Origin: Pseudomonas umsongensis
Lineage (GTDB): Bacteria; Pseudomonadota; Gammaproteobacteria; Pseudomonadales; Pseudomonadaceae
Direction of reading: 5' to 3'
DNA length: 64,000 bases
Assembly: GCF_002236105.1 (NCBI RefSeq)
Contig: NZ_NIWU01000002.1
Location: 1,178,001-1,242,000 of the forward strand
Shown here piece after piece: positions 8,253 through 17,376 of this stretch (the first letter of the stretch is position 1; every line of letters starts with the position of its first letter). Made by a program: the position numbers and the translations under genes. The notes below the pieces were generated by a model that was not told where the DNA came from, ran no database searches, and saw nothing but the letters and a program-made list of their open reading frames with translations.

Positions 8253-10751
8253 TCAGGTCATTGATACTGGAAATGGAGAACTGAAAGTAAAAGTGCGGCG
8301 CCATGCTGGAGCCGTCAATCCATTTAAGCGTTTAGCTACATTCTTATTTTCTGGTGCAATCTTCGATGCCTGAGTCAAATAAATGATTGCTACATCTTTG
8401 CTGCCGGCTGATATATGAGCCTCTGCTGCCATTCGAAGTGTTTTGAGGTGAGCAGAATTTAATTCAACGGCACGGTCAAAGTGTTTCGCAGACTCTGCAA
8501 AGGTTCCTTTTTGATAGCATTCTGTGCCATATTTAATGGATTCATCATAGCTATAGGAACGTACAACTGCGACATCTGTTGCGATAGGCGTAATCGGTGC
8601 AGTCGTACTGTTGGGTGCAGTTGTAGTGTTGGGTGCAGTCGTACTGTTGGGTGCAGTGGGTTTAGATTCAGGGGCTTTACTCACAACCTTTGGTGCTGTA
8701 TTGGCCGCGACGCTAGTTGTATTGCCATGAATGATTTGACCACTTCCACCTTTGTATCTATCGAACAAAGGGCTAGTAGTCGGGATTATAGCTGGTTTTC
8801 TTTGCAGTTTTCGGGTGTTTTCAGTAAAGCCACGTATTTCGTAATAATTGATTTCTGTGGTGGCGGTGATAGGAGTGCCATCTTCATAGCGTGCGCGACG
8901 TGTCACCATTTCGCCAAAAGAGTAAAAGTCGAAGCGTAAGTATTTGACAAAGCGAAGAACCTTTTCGTAGTCCACTTCAAAGCCTGCTTTTATTAAATTG
9001 GCGGCTTCATCGGGGTTGCTAACTGTTACACAAAGTCCTTCGCTTGCGTACCAAGAGTTACCAAAGACATATAAAGGTTTGCCGTACATCATCGCATACA
9101 AACCAGTCCCCGAGTTTATCAGTGCGACGCTGTGGCATAAATCTAGCAAGTCGTGAAGGTTTACATCATGAACTGCTATTGCACCCGGAATTTCGGAAAT
9201 ATCGTCTTCAACGGGATGTTTTTTATATAAGATTTTCCAGTCAGGTCCGAGCTCTTCCACGAGTGAACAGATTTTCGCATGGAAATTTTCATAGCTCTCT
9301 ATTGGGCCGGAAAAATAGCGAATAACGGTGTCATTTGGTTGTTGGAATGGGACAAAAAGAACTTTTTGACCTGGCTTTATACCTAGGCGTTGGCGCAGTA
9401 CGAACGTATCAACTCGATCTGATTGACGCTCAAGATTTTCTTTGCCTTCTTTGACTTCCTCAATATAAGAGGTTATTTCATCGTGATCTTTGCTGTCTAG
9501 ATTAAAGTTCCAGCGGTCTTCTTTGTAGTTGGCGCTGTCATTCAGAAAACCACTGCGGTCATGGTATACCGCGCCTGGCAACGCGCCACGTTCGGATACA
9601 ATGAACGGGAATCCAGTATTCTTGCACCACTGATAGAGGCTTAGCAGTTTTTCGTTGCTGTACGGATTGCCGAAGACAACTCTATCAATGCCTTGGTCTT
9701 GAAGGAATTCGCTGAAGTACTCTTCATTCTCAAACTCAAACTCGGTTGTTTGGACAATTTCTCCCAAGAAAGGAGCAAACTCTCTCTGGCAACTAAACGG
9801 GTTTCTACGCATGAGCAGGGTTTTGCCGTGCTCTAGAGCAGGCAAGGGGTCGTGTTCTACGCCAGTTTTAACAAAGTCTGCCATTCGATGCTGTAGATAT
9901 CGCAAGTTGATATCTTTGCGTCGATGATATTTTACTTCGATAGGATGAGGTGAGTGAAACATATAGATGCCTTTGGCAGCCATCCAATCGCCATACAAGC
10001 GATACGTTGCTTTCCAACCATCATATTTGTTTATTTTCATGAAGTTGCCGGCCATAGATAGCCAGTTACTTGGAAGAGGGAATTTTCGGACCTTTCGAAT
10101 TAGTCTTGTTGCAAATTCGTAGTCCTCGAAACCCCAGCCTTCGAATTGCTCGTCTTGCCCGCCTCGCGAGAGGTAATAATGCCGGTCGAGTACAACTACA
10201 GATGTACCCGAAGAAAATTTTTCAATCTCTTCGCTGTTGTTTTTCAGCATAGAGTTAATAAAATACGGGCGCCAGTGAGCGGGCGCCATTTTTTGCATGT
10301 TATCAAAGCCGAGATCTGTGAGGTAAATCACGGGCAACATGAGAAATTGATCAACTTGATTTTTCAAGTCTGATACGTGTATTTCTCTCAGAATATCCTT
10401 GAAGAAGCCTGGATAGGGAACCAAGTCTGCATCAAGAAACATCAAGAACTGACCTTTCGCTCTTTGCGCTGCAAAGTTTCGCGCTCTCGCCAAGCTGAAA
10501 TCTTGGAACGGTTTTGCTCCGGTCCTGTAAACCGTAGTTCTATCGCTCGCTTTCTTCTGGATTTCTTGATAGAGCTTGTCAGGTGAGCCGTCATCAATGA
10601 CGATAAAATCTACCTCTGGAGGTAGTTCGGAGTCCAGTTGGTAGTAATTGATTCTGTCCAGCAAATCCATGCGCTGTTCTGTTAGGCGTAGCGGGATTAT
10701 TACTGTCAGGGTCGGATTAGGTATCTCGGCTATTGTATTCAATTTATTCAC
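8253..10751 (-). CDS. Multidomain capsule glycosyltransferase (GT2 + KpsC/KpsS-like GT-B + TPR)
   Basis: This 832-residue protein has three parts. Residues ~14-300 are a GT2 family transferase: TVIIPLR, IDDGSPDK, the metal-binding FLDADLVPYPGFF and GWGFEDYEFATRLIRK. Residues ~325-625 look like the Kdo-transferase-type domain of KpsC/KpsS: KVLFVPFQQPND, ILYKKHPVEDD, ALINSGTGLYAMMYGKPLYV and FGNSWYASEG. A Thr/Ala/Pro/Asn linker (about 695-725) then leads to a C-terminal TPR-like stretch with YGTECYQKGTFAESAKHFDR and AVELNSAHLKTLRMAAEAH. I infer a bifunctional chain-building enzyme that adds a hexose-type sugar and possibly Kdo, fitting the Kdo genes in this locus. It starts at GTG 10751, 13 bases after the pyruvyl-transferase gene, and is the last gene of the kpsM operon. 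The sugar specificity is unknown. Confidence 0.75.
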   Translation of the reverse strand: MNKLNTIAEIPNPTLTVIIPLRLTEQRMDLLDRINYYQLDSELPPEVDFIVIDDGSPDKLYQEIQKKASDRTTVYRTGAKPFQDFSLARARNFAAQRAKGQFLMFLDADLVPYPGFFKDILREIHVSDLKNQVDQFLMLPVIYLTDLGFDNMQKMAPAHWRPYFINSMLKNNSEEIEKFSSGTSVVVLDRHYYLSRGGQDEQFEGWGFEDYEFATRLIRKVRKFPLPSNWLSMAGNFMKINKYDGWKATYRLYGDWMAAKGIYMFHSPHPIEVKYHRRKDINLRYLQHRMADFVKTGVEHDPLPALEHGKTLLMRRNPFSCQREFAPFLGEIVQTTEFEFENEEYFSEFLQDQGIDRVVFGNPYSNEKLLSLYQWCKNTGFPFIVSERGALPGAVYHDRSGFLNDSANYKEDRWNFNLDSKDHDEITSYIEEVKEGKENLERQSDRVDTFVLRQRLGIKPGQKVLFVPFQQPNDTVIRYFSGPIESYENFHAKICSLVEELGPDWKILYKKHPVEDDISEIPGAIAVHDVNLHDLLDLCHSVALINSGTGLYAMMYGKPLYVFGNSWYASEGLCVTVSNPDEAANLIKAGFEVDYEKVLRFVKYLRFDFYSFGEMVTRRARYEDGTPITATTEINYYEIRGFTENTRKLQRKPAIIPTTSPLFDRYKGGSGQIIHGNTTSVAANTAPKVVSKAPESKPTAPNSTTAPNTTTAPNSTTAPITPIATDVAVVRSYSYDESIKYGTECYQKGTFAESAKHFDRAVELNSAHLKTLRMAAEAHISAGSKDVAIIYLTQASKIAPENKNVAKRLNGLTAPAWRRTFTFSSPFPVSMT
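8596..8660 (-). repeat. 18-bp in-frame repeat in the glycosyltransferase linker
   Basis: Three 18-bp units (8596-8613, 8614-8631, 8632-8649) and a partial fourth encode TAPNST, TAPNTT, TAPNST and TAPITP. Units one and three are identical. An in-frame repeat of this kind can change linker length between strains by slippage without breaking the gene. Confidence 0.9.
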
Positions 10752-10764
10752 AGGAAGTGTGCGT

Positions 10765-11952
10765 TTAGGAGATTCGGTTGTTGAGTTTTAGGTTGCTATC
10801 TTTGATTGCTCGTTCAAAGTTATTCAAACGATGACGATAGATCTCATGGAAAATACCAATAGATTCGTCTGTCAGTTTTTCTCTTACTGCGTCTTCCACG
10901 CCCACGCTATCCAGATAATCCAGGGAGCATGAGGTGATACCGTGAAAGCCGGTCAACTCTTCAATGCGGGCGTCCGCGAAGCATATAAGAGCTGGTACGC
11001 CTGCTTGAATTGCGGCGACACCACCGTGGATGCGCTCGCCTACGTACACGTCATATTGACTGCACGCTTGTCTCCAAGAGCCGCAATCAACAAACGAGTA
11101 GTACTTTTCAAACGGTGATGTTTCACCTGTTTTTTGTTCGATTTGTTGGTTTATGAGTAGGGAGCTAGGTTGTTGCAGTGCTTCGTTGAAAGAATCAGGA
11201 GTGTCGAGTATTTCCGCGAACTGTTTGAGCTCGCCTTGAAATACATAATCAGCACTCTTATTGCGGAAAGCGCGCATTAGCTTATGTCCGCGGCTTTTTT
11301 TGTAGGTGCTTAACGCGAGATGGCCAGCAGTCAAGATTTTGTTGAGATCTTTCGGGGGTTTGATTGATAGTACGTTTTTCGGATATGCAAACATGCTAGG
11401 GCAGCCGATAGCGGCAGCATTCTTGATTCCTATGCTTTTTACCCACTCAAGGCTGTTCTCTCCTCGCACCCCAAATAGTTCGGCCTTCTTGTCGAGTACT
11501 TTTAGAAGGTTCAAAATGCTAATGTCGATTGAATCTGGTTCGCCGGTGGGAAGTGTATCTTGCAAACCGATCCCGACGCACCAAACCTTAATCGTAAGAT
11601 TCTCAATGAGCTCCGCAATACCTGGCTCGGTTGCATCACCACGCAGGATGTTGGACATCGTGATCATCAAGCCATCGAAGTTTTCATTGAGCGCTTGGGC
11701 TGCCAGCTCTGGTGACCCGTAAGACTTAATGAAGCGGAATAGGTCGATTTGACTTGATTGGCTTCGATTGAAATCAAGCATTTGAATCATGGCGGAACGG
11801 TGAATCATATTGCCGTTGTTGCCAACAAGATCGGAGAATTTCAGGTGTTCGCGTAGAGTATTTCCCGCTGAAAGTGGAACTCCTGTCTGGAAAGGGAGTG
11901 CCTGCATTGGAGGGGTGCTAGTACCGGAAATTCTGGAAAAAGCAATGCGCAT
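10765..11952 (-). CDS. Polysaccharide pyruvyl transferase family protein
   Basis: This 395-residue protein has the family's GT-B-like layout. The middle region holds WCVGIGLQDT and ELFGVRGENSLEWVKSIGI, followed by IGCPSMFAYP. The C-terminal region holds YDVYVGERIHGGVAAIQAGV with PALICFADARIEELT, the diagnostic GxRxHG...AGxP signature. Family members add pyruvate ketals from phosphoenolpyruvate to polysaccharide sugars, though some related proteins are glycosyltransferases. It starts at ATG 11952, 28 bases after the kpsD-like gene, in the same operon. The acceptor sugar cannot be told from sequence. Confidence 0.82.
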   Translation of the reverse strand: MRIAFSRISGTSTPPMQALPFQTGVPLSAGNTLREHLKFSDLVGNNGNMIHRSAMIQMLDFNRSQSSQIDLFRFIKSYGSPELAAQALNENFDGLMITMSNILRGDATEPGIAELIENLTIKVWCVGIGLQDTLPTGEPDSIDISILNLLKVLDKKAELFGVRGENSLEWVKSIGIKNAAAIGCPSMFAYPKNVLSIKPPKDLNKILTAGHLALSTYKKSRGHKLMRAFRNKSADYVFQGELKQFAEILDTPDSFNEALQQPSSLLINQQIEQKTGETSPFEKYYSFVDCGSWRQACSQYDVYVGERIHGGVAAIQAGVPALICFADARIEELTGFHGITSCSLDYLDSVGVEDAVREKLTDESIGIFHEIYRHRLNNFERAIKDSNLKLNNRIS

Positions 11953-11980
11953 AAAGTTCTCTAATTCGAAAGTTTAATAA

Positions 11981-13072
11981 TTAGTTTGCTACGCCAATGG
12001 CGCGGCCAAGTAACATGGTCTGCACGATTGGCGAAATGACTTTTTGCCATTCATAAATCGCTGCGTTAGTCACGTATATAGTGTCGTCCGGCTTAATCAT
12101 GATCTGACGGGCATAGAACAGTGCTGATGGGTCGCGCATGTCCAAGCGCAGGACAGTTGGTTTCGCGTTGGCCTCTTCGCCCATACGAAATACGAATACG
12201 CCTTCCGGGTTGGCATTTGCTTCTCTCAGGCCGCCGACGCTCCCCAGAGCGTCAAGCAAACTGGTATTTTGCGCCGGCAGATCTTTCAACCCAGGCTCGC
12301 CCACCGCGCCCATGGCAACAAAGCGCTGGCGCGCGCGGTCCAGTACCACTTCTGAATTTGGGCGCAACACCATGTTGTTACCGGCTAAAACGTCTTCATA
12401 GTTGAACTGCTGAACCTGGCTGCCTGTACGTACGGTGACGTTGACAAGATGTGGCTCCATTACCGGACCGCCAGCTTGGTTGACGGCGTCAAGCAGTGTC
12501 AGTGGGCCTTGCAGGGTACTGAAACGGCCAGGGGATTTAACCGCACCGGCTACCAGTACCGAGCCCGACAAATCACCGACCAGTTCGACATGGGTCTGCA
12601 CGTCGGTGGTCACCCCTTTGAGCTGTCTGCGGATCATGTTCTCAACTTCGTTGAGCGTCATGCCGGCGACGAACTGACGGCCGACGTAGGGCAAGGAGAT
12701 CATGCCCTGGTCGTCGATGCGGGTCTTGAGCTGCGTGCCGCCAGCTGACAGCGGTGCAAACAGCGCCGAGCCTTCCGGTGCGTTGTCGGTGATCAATACG
12801 TTGAGGATGTCACCGGCCATCAATCGCGCCGAGGGAGCGACTGGTTTGGCGATGCTCGATTGCACCGGGCGAACTGCGCCACGCATGTACGGGGCAATGG
12901 TGTTAGCGCTGATCTCGACCAGGTTGTACGGCTGGTTTTTGCTTTCGATATCGCCCTTGTACGGGCCGGCGCCCGACAAGGTGCCACCACATCCGGCGAG
13001 ACCCAGGGTTGCCAGGGTCAATGCTGCCAGTGTCAGGTTGAACTTGTGGGAGATTACAAGGGATTTAATCAC
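11981..13072 (-). CDS. kpsD: Outer-membrane polysaccharide export lipoprotein (Wza/KpsD family)
   Basis: The 363-residue precursor has a lipoprotein signal ending in the lipobox LGLAGC, so Cys28 would be lipidated. A polysaccharide-export domain (about 85-165) carries MAGDILNVLI, GMISLPYVGRQFVAGMTLNE and IRRQLKG. SLBB-like domains follow (VLVAGAVKSPGRF; LLDAVNQAGG; FVAMGAVGEPG; LLDALGSVGG). These proteins form the outer-membrane channel for capsule chains and contact the KpsE-type periplasmic protein. The start is GTG 13072, read within the last codons of kpsE (8-base overlap), with GAGGA as ribosome site. The gene name is by role; the length is nearer Wza than E. coli KpsD. Confidence 0.9.
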   Translation of the reverse strand: MIKSLVISHKFNLTLAALTLATLGLAGCGGTLSGAGPYKGDIESKNQPYNLVEISANTIAPYMRGAVRPVQSSIAKPVAPSARLMAGDILNVLITDNAPEGSALFAPLSAGGTQLKTRIDDQGMISLPYVGRQFVAGMTLNEVENMIRRQLKGVTTDVQTHVELVGDLSGSVLVAGAVKSPGRFSTLQGPLTLLDAVNQAGGPVMEPHLVNVTVRTGSQVQQFNYEDVLAGNNMVLRPNSEVVLDRARQRFVAMGAVGEPGLKDLPAQNTSLLDALGSVGGLREANANPEGVFVFRMGEEANAKPTVLRLDMRDPSALFYARQIMIKPDDTIYVTNAAIYEWQKVISPIVQTMLLGRAIGVAN

Positions 13073-14171
13073 GGTGATCCTCGATCGAAGCCAGGATGAA
13101 GCGAGTTATGCCGTACAACATGAGCAGGGCAAGCAAGATGGTTGCCAGGTTGTAAAGACGCTCGGGGTACAGGGCCAGTTGTGGGCTATTCGGGCTGACC
13201 ACGGTGACCAGGGTGCGGATTTTCTTGCTCGCCTCGATACGGGCATTGTCGAGGGCGGCGACTGCGGTTTTGTAGCTTTCTTCAGCGATGCCGGCGTCTA
13301 GGGTCAATTGCTGGAAGCGTGAGGCGACGACGTTCAACTGGGAGCCGTCAGGCGACGAGACCAGCAGACGTTTTTCCTTGGCCAGTTGCTGGGTGATAGC
13401 GCTGACCTTTTGTTTTTGCTGTTTGACCTGTGGCGAATCAGGCCGCAGTTTGTAGAGCATTTCGGTGAGTACGGCCTGCTCTTTGGTGTATTGGCCTTCG
13501 AGATCGGCAATGATGGTGGCGCGGCTTTGTGCAGTGTTGCCGCCATCCAGGACCTTATTGTCATTCTGGAAGTCGATCAGTTCGGTTTTGCGTTCGGCGT
13601 AATTGGTGCGCGCGTTTTGCAGCTCACCTTTGGCGAAGTTCATTTGCTCACGGGCAATGCTGTGACTTACTTCGTTGACGAAGTGTTCGCTGGCTTCAAG
13701 AATGGTGCGCAGCATCTGCTCAGACAGTTTAGGGGTAAAGGCTTGCACCTCGACCCGTAGCAGGCCGGTAGTTTCGTCGTAATGCGCGGAGACCATGCGC
13801 TGGTAGTACTCGAGCAAGTCCTCGCGCTCGGCATCTTTGTCAAGCCAGAAGAAAATATCGTTGCGCTGGGCTGCGTATTGCTCGATCCAGTGCAGACGTT
13901 CTTCCAGTAGTAACATCATGTCCATCGACACGATGTATTCGCGCAGGTAAAGGGTTTCTTCCCGGGAGGCCGGGTTAGTGCCGGTTAGCAAGGTGGCCAG
14001 CCCGGGCATTGCGGCGCCCTGATTACCGCCATCCTGGCGGACTACCACCTGAGCGGAGCTGACATAACGGTCGATAGCGAACATGCCGTAATAGATGGCC
14101 GCCAAGGCCAGTGGCAGAACCACCAAACCAATTGCCAGGCGCCAGCCCTTGAGTTTACCCGTACTGCTCAT
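13065..14171 (-). CDS. kpsE: Capsule export inner-membrane/periplasmic protein KpsE
   Basis: This 368-residue polysaccharide co-polymerase (PCP) type protein has one membrane segment near 11-30 and one near 340-362, with a large periplasmic part between. The N-terminal periplasmic region includes YVSSAQVVVRQDGG and LYLREYIVSMDMMLLLEE. Long coiled coils run from about 165 to 315 (SIAREQMNFAKGELQNARTN; KEQAVLTEMLYKLRPDSPQV). A PNSPQLALYPERLYNL stretch precedes the last helix, as in KpsE/CtrB/BexC proteins. It bridges the KpsMT transporter and the outer-membrane channel. It starts at ATG 14171 with an AAGGA site, 47 bases after kpsT, and overlaps kpsD. Confidence 0.9.
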   Translation of the reverse strand: MSSTGKLKGWRLAIGLVVLPLALAAIYYGMFAIDRYVSSAQVVVRQDGGNQGAAMPGLATLLTGTNPASREETLYLREYIVSMDMMLLLEERLHWIEQYAAQRNDIFFWLDKDAEREDLLEYYQRMVSAHYDETTGLLRVEVQAFTPKLSEQMLRTILEASEHFVNEVSHSIAREQMNFAKGELQNARTNYAERKTELIDFQNDNKVLDGGNTAQSRATIIADLEGQYTKEQAVLTEMLYKLRPDSPQVKQQKQKVSAITQQLAKEKRLLVSSPDGSQLNVVASRFQQLTLDAGIAEESYKTAVAALDNARIEASKKIRTLVTVVSPNSPQLALYPERLYNLATILLALLMLYGITRFILASIEDHRD

Positions 14172-14218
14172 ATGTGATGCATCCTTGAAGTGGAACGGTG
14201 CTGCGATATAAGGGGGGG

Positions 14219-14872
14219 TCAGCTGTGGTAAGCCTTGATGCCTTCGGCGACGTCGTCGTAAATCTGGATTCCTCCATCGCGCACCAATAACACGACGTCA
14301 CAGAGTTTTTGGATTTCGGACATGTTGTGGGAAACCAGCACCATTTTGGATTTCTGCAGGCGCTCTTGGAACACGTCAGCACATTTGCGCTTGAACTGGG
14401 CATCACCCACCGACATAACTTCGTCGATCAGGTAATAGTCGAAGTCGAAGGCCATGCTTAGGCCAAAGGCCAGGCGCGAGCGCATCCCGGAGGAGTAGGT
14501 TTTGACCGGCTCATCGATCCAGTTACCGATTTCGGCGAAGTCTTGAACGTACGCGACCTTTTGACGCATTGCGTCACCTTCGGCGCCATAGACTCGACTG
14601 ACGAATTTGATGTTCTCGCGACCGGTCATACTGCCCTGGAAGCCACCGGACAATCCGACGGGCCAGGAGATGCTCTTGTCGGTTACAATGGTACCGGAGT
14701 CTGGCACGTCGGCACCGCCTAACAGGCGCATTAAGGTTGACTTGCCGGCACCGTTACGGCCGATCAGTCCGATGTTCTTGCCAGCGGGAATCTTCAGCGA
14801 CAAGTCGCGAAACACGTGACGGCGACCTTTAGGGGTCAGGTACGACTTTGTGATATTTCTAAGTTCGAACAC
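14219..14872 (-). CDS. kpsT: Capsule ABC transporter ATPase KpsT
   Basis: This is a 217-residue ABC ATPase. Walker A is GLIGRNGAGKSTLMRLLGG near residue 36, the ABC signature is TYSSGMRSRLAFGLSMA, Walker B is YYLIDEVMSVGD and the switch histidine lies in LVSHNMSEIQKLC. Short length and the SKSYLTPKGRRHVF-like N-terminus fit the KpsT/CtrD/BexA group, which powers export of lipid-linked capsule chains. It starts at GTG 14872, 13 bases after kpsM, so the two subunits are made together. Confidence 0.95.
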   Translation of the reverse strand: MFELRNITKSYLTPKGRRHVFRDLSLKIPAGKNIGLIGRNGAGKSTLMRLLGGADVPDSGTIVTDKSISWPVGLSGGFQGSMTGRENIKFVSRVYGAEGDAMRQKVAYVQDFAEIGNWIDEPVKTYSSGMRSRLAFGLSMAFDFDYYLIDEVMSVGDAQFKRKCADVFQERLQKSKMVLVSHNMSEIQKLCDVVLLVRDGGIQIYDDVAEGIKAYHS

Positions 14873-14885
14873 AGGAAGCCTACCG

Positions 14886-15680
14886 TTAGCCGTTCTTGGT
14901 GGAAATCAAATGCAGTCGACGAACCCTGTAAGTGCCAAGGGAAACAAATAGCAAAATCAGGGTACAGGCAATCACGTACTGCACCGAAACCCCATCAACC
15001 GGAACGTAGTGGGGGAAGATTTCGGAGCGAATTAGTTCCAGCAAGTGTAGAAATGGATTGAGTAGAAGCAAAGGAAGCATTGTGTGTGGCAGATAAGCAG
15101 CAGGGACGAACACGCCCGAAATGAAGTACAGCGGGAAAAACATCATCCGCAGAAATAGCGTGCTGCTGGGCAAGGCATGAGCGATCAGCGATAACAACAT
15201 CCCCAAGCCAAATGAGAAAAAAACCCCGAGCAGAATGGTCAGCATCCATTCAATAGGGGATTTGATGGACATATCGAAACCGTACCAAGCGAAGCCAAAC
15301 ACCAGAATGGCGTACACGCACGCTGAAATACTGAACTCCACTATAACGCGGGCAATAAAAGTATCGAGCGGCTTAATCTGTTTATAGGCAAACAGTGAGC
15401 GATTTTCTTTAGGGCTATTCATCAGCCGCAACGCGGTGTTGCGAAATGTCAGAAAAGGCGCCATGCCAACCAACACGAAGACTGGAAAGTCGATGCCGGT
15501 CACCGATCGTCCGCGAAGCAGGCCGAATAACACACTGAGAATCAACAGGTGGCAAATCGGCTCGATCAGCGTCCAAATAGCACCCATGCGCCGTTGGCCG
15601 AAACGCGACCGCGCTTCACGCAGCACCAAGGCAAAAATGACGGATTTTTTGATCTGTAGGGGGGAGCGAGGCTTAAGCAT
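14886..15680 (-). CDS. kpsM: Capsule ABC transporter permease KpsM
   Basis: This 264-residue ABC-2 permease has six predicted membrane segments. It opens with a cytosolic REARSRFGQRRMGAIWTLIEP motif and continues with LLILSVLFGLL, FPVFVLVGMAPFLTFRN and RVIVEFSISACVYAILVF. The later segments include FMFFPLYFISGVFVPAAYLP-like sequence near 175-200 and the final VIACTLILLFVSLGTYRVRR. It is the membrane half of the KpsMT exporter and the first gene of a six-gene minus-strand operon ending at 8253. The ~200 bases upstream must hold the operon promoter, but I could not identify clear -35/-10 boxes. It starts at ATG 15680 with a weak ribosome site. Confidence 0.95.
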   Translation of the reverse strand: MLKPRSPLQIKKSVIFALVLREARSRFGQRRMGAIWTLIEPICHLLILSVLFGLLRGRSVTGIDFPVFVLVGMAPFLTFRNTALRLMNSPKENRSLFAYKQIKPLDTFIARVIVEFSISACVYAILVFGFAWYGFDMSIKSPIEWMLTILLGVFFSFGLGMLLSLIAHALPSSTLFLRMMFFPLYFISGVFVPAAYLPHTMLPLLLLNPFLHLLELIRSEIFPHYVPVDGVSVQYVIACTLILLFVSLGTYRVRRLHLISTKNG

Positions 15681-15920
15681 GATTTACCGCACAGCACAAC
15701 GGCGCGATAAACGCGTTGCTTGAATTCATTTTCAGAGGACTATCCGCCAATGTAGGGCAGATTGCTTCCATTCGTGGGGCGGGAGGTTAAACGTTGGGCA
15801 GGACAGGAGTCAAGTCGCATAGTTCCCTACCGATAATCGGCCGTTTTTGCCATCGGGAAGGGCATTTTGACAAAATTTGTCCAGTCGGTCAGGACTTGGG
15901 GTTGTGCGAGGGATGATGGC

Positions 15921-16712
15921 TCATGTGGCCATCATTGGATAAGAGAATAAGCCGAAGTGCAGCAGATTTAAACCGAAATGTGTGGAGATTGCAGCGGCCA
16001 GTCCGCCGAATCGATAGGCCAGGCCGTAACCGACGCCCGCCAGGGTCGCCAGCAAAACCCACTCCCAACCGGCCCCCCAGTGCGCCAGCCCGAATAATAG
16101 AGAAGCGATTAACAGGGCAAGGTGTTCGCCGTAGTGCAGGTGTTGGAAGCGCCGGCTCAGGCCACCTTGTATGTAGCCGCGAAATAGCGCTTCTTCTACT
16201 AGCGTCACCAGTAGCAGGTTGTTGTTTATCCACAGCCATGCCTGCGGCGGCCATTTCGGCGACCATTCTACGATTCCCAGCAGCGATGCTCCCCCGAGCG
16301 TAACGAGTGCCGTTAGGCTGAGGGTCAGGGCGCCTGCTTTTATCGCTTGCATAAATGAGTGGCGGCCGATGATCCATGGGCACACGAGTAACAGCCAGAA
16401 GCCTATCAGCGGTTTATCCAGGTTGAGATACATCGAGAACGGCACGGCGTTCTCGGTGAAGCGCTCCTGATCGATCATCCTGGCGTTTTGAAACCCCGGC
16501 CACCAATGCAGAGCGAGGGTGAGGGCCAGGAGAATGAATATGGCATGACCAAGATAGCGGACGTAGCGGGCGTGTTGTTGCCGGGCGGCGAAACCGGTGA
16601 GCAGCAACAGGATGATGGCGATGCTCGCCTGGGCGGTAATTTGCCCGTAGGTGAGGGCCAGGACATAGCCGGCAGAGAGGAGTGTCAGGTATGGCCAGGG
16701 CATGACGAGCAT
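15921..16712 (-). CDS. CPBP-family intramembrane protease-like protein
   Basis: This 263-residue protein has about eight hydrophobic segments. The CPBP (CAAX protease/bacteriocin-processing, Abi) motifs are present: EEALFRGYIQ (motif 1, with the paired glutamates and arginine), FGLAHWG (motif 2) and STHFGLNLLHF (motif 3). These residues form the glutamate-protease site of the family; the substrate of this member is unknown. It starts at ATG 16712 after an AAGGAAA ribosome site. A separate promoter is likely, as the capsule operon reads in the same direction but begins at 15680, downstream. Confidence 0.88.
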   Translation of the reverse strand: MLVMPWPYLTLLSAGYVLALTYGQITAQASIAIILLLLTGFAARQQHARYVRYLGHAIFILLALTLALHWWPGFQNARMIDQERFTENAVPFSMYLNLDKPLIGFWLLLVCPWIIGRHSFMQAIKAGALTLSLTALVTLGGASLLGIVEWSPKWPPQAWLWINNNLLLVTLVEEALFRGYIQGGLSRRFQHLHYGEHLALLIASLLFGLAHWGAGWEWVLLATLAGVGYGLAYRFGGLAAAISTHFGLNLLHFGLFSYPMMAT

Positions 16713-16894
16713 GAACGTTTCCTTGTTTCGGGTGAGCTCGCTTTAATGTGGGGCATTTAGGCAGATATGGCCGTGCTTCTGCAATTGTGATGCTGTGTCT
16801 TAGTGCGTAAAACAGAGTGCGTGACTATGTTTAAAGGTGGCTGAAGTTCGTTTAAGGGCGCGTTGCCGAATCCTGCTGGAAAAAGGGGAAGCAT

Positions 16895-17014
16895 ATGACA
16901 AGTTGGCCCGTGATCGCTGTGACGTTGTTGATGTTGATGCCTCTGATGGCCCTGGTTACTTCGATAAGGGGGTGGGTCATGCATTTCAAGATCGAAGGTG
17001 ATACTGAGTATTAG
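16895..17014 (+). CDS. Possible small membrane protein (39 residues)
   Basis: A short frame starts at ATG 16895 after a good ribosome site (AGGGGA, 6-7 bases upstream). It encodes MTSWPVIAVTLLMLMPLMAL followed by VTSIRGWVMHF and an acidic end. Residues 5-22 form one clear hydrophobic segment. It lies between the divergent CPBP gene and the small gene at 17377. I do not recognise a family; evidence is the ribosome site and the coherent single-helix design. Confidence 0.45.
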   Translation: MTSWPVIAVTLLMLMPLMALVTSIRGWVMHFKIEGDTEY

Positions 17015-17376
17015 TTGCGGTTTGACGTAGTACCGGTCATTTCTATAACGCGAGTATTGAGCACAGGGATGTGGTCCCCCACAAAGTCAGCATTTTGTGG
17101 GTAATGCTGTTCCCTTCAGAGAGTATGGGCTGAACAGCCAGCGCATAAAGTGTGGGTGACATAGGGCTGTCGCGCTGGCGATGGCGGGCTTGAGTAGTGC
17201 GTTGGACTTTCGGGAGGTTTCGCCGGCAAGTCAGATCTCCGCACCGCTGGCTCCTACAGGGAGCCGCGTGCATTCGACATCAGGTTGTCCGGTGGCCGCT
17301 CGGCCAGGCTGCGACGGCGGGCTATCGGAAAGCAAATCGCAGATGCTGCTGGGATGCGTCAGCACGTGCGCGAGGC
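17015..17376. other. Intergenic region without a recognisable gene
   Basis: Nothing coding is supported in these 362 bases. A 17219-17270 stretch resembles half of a Pseudomonas REP-type repeat (GCCGGCAAG ... GGCTCCTACAGG). Confidence 0.4.
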
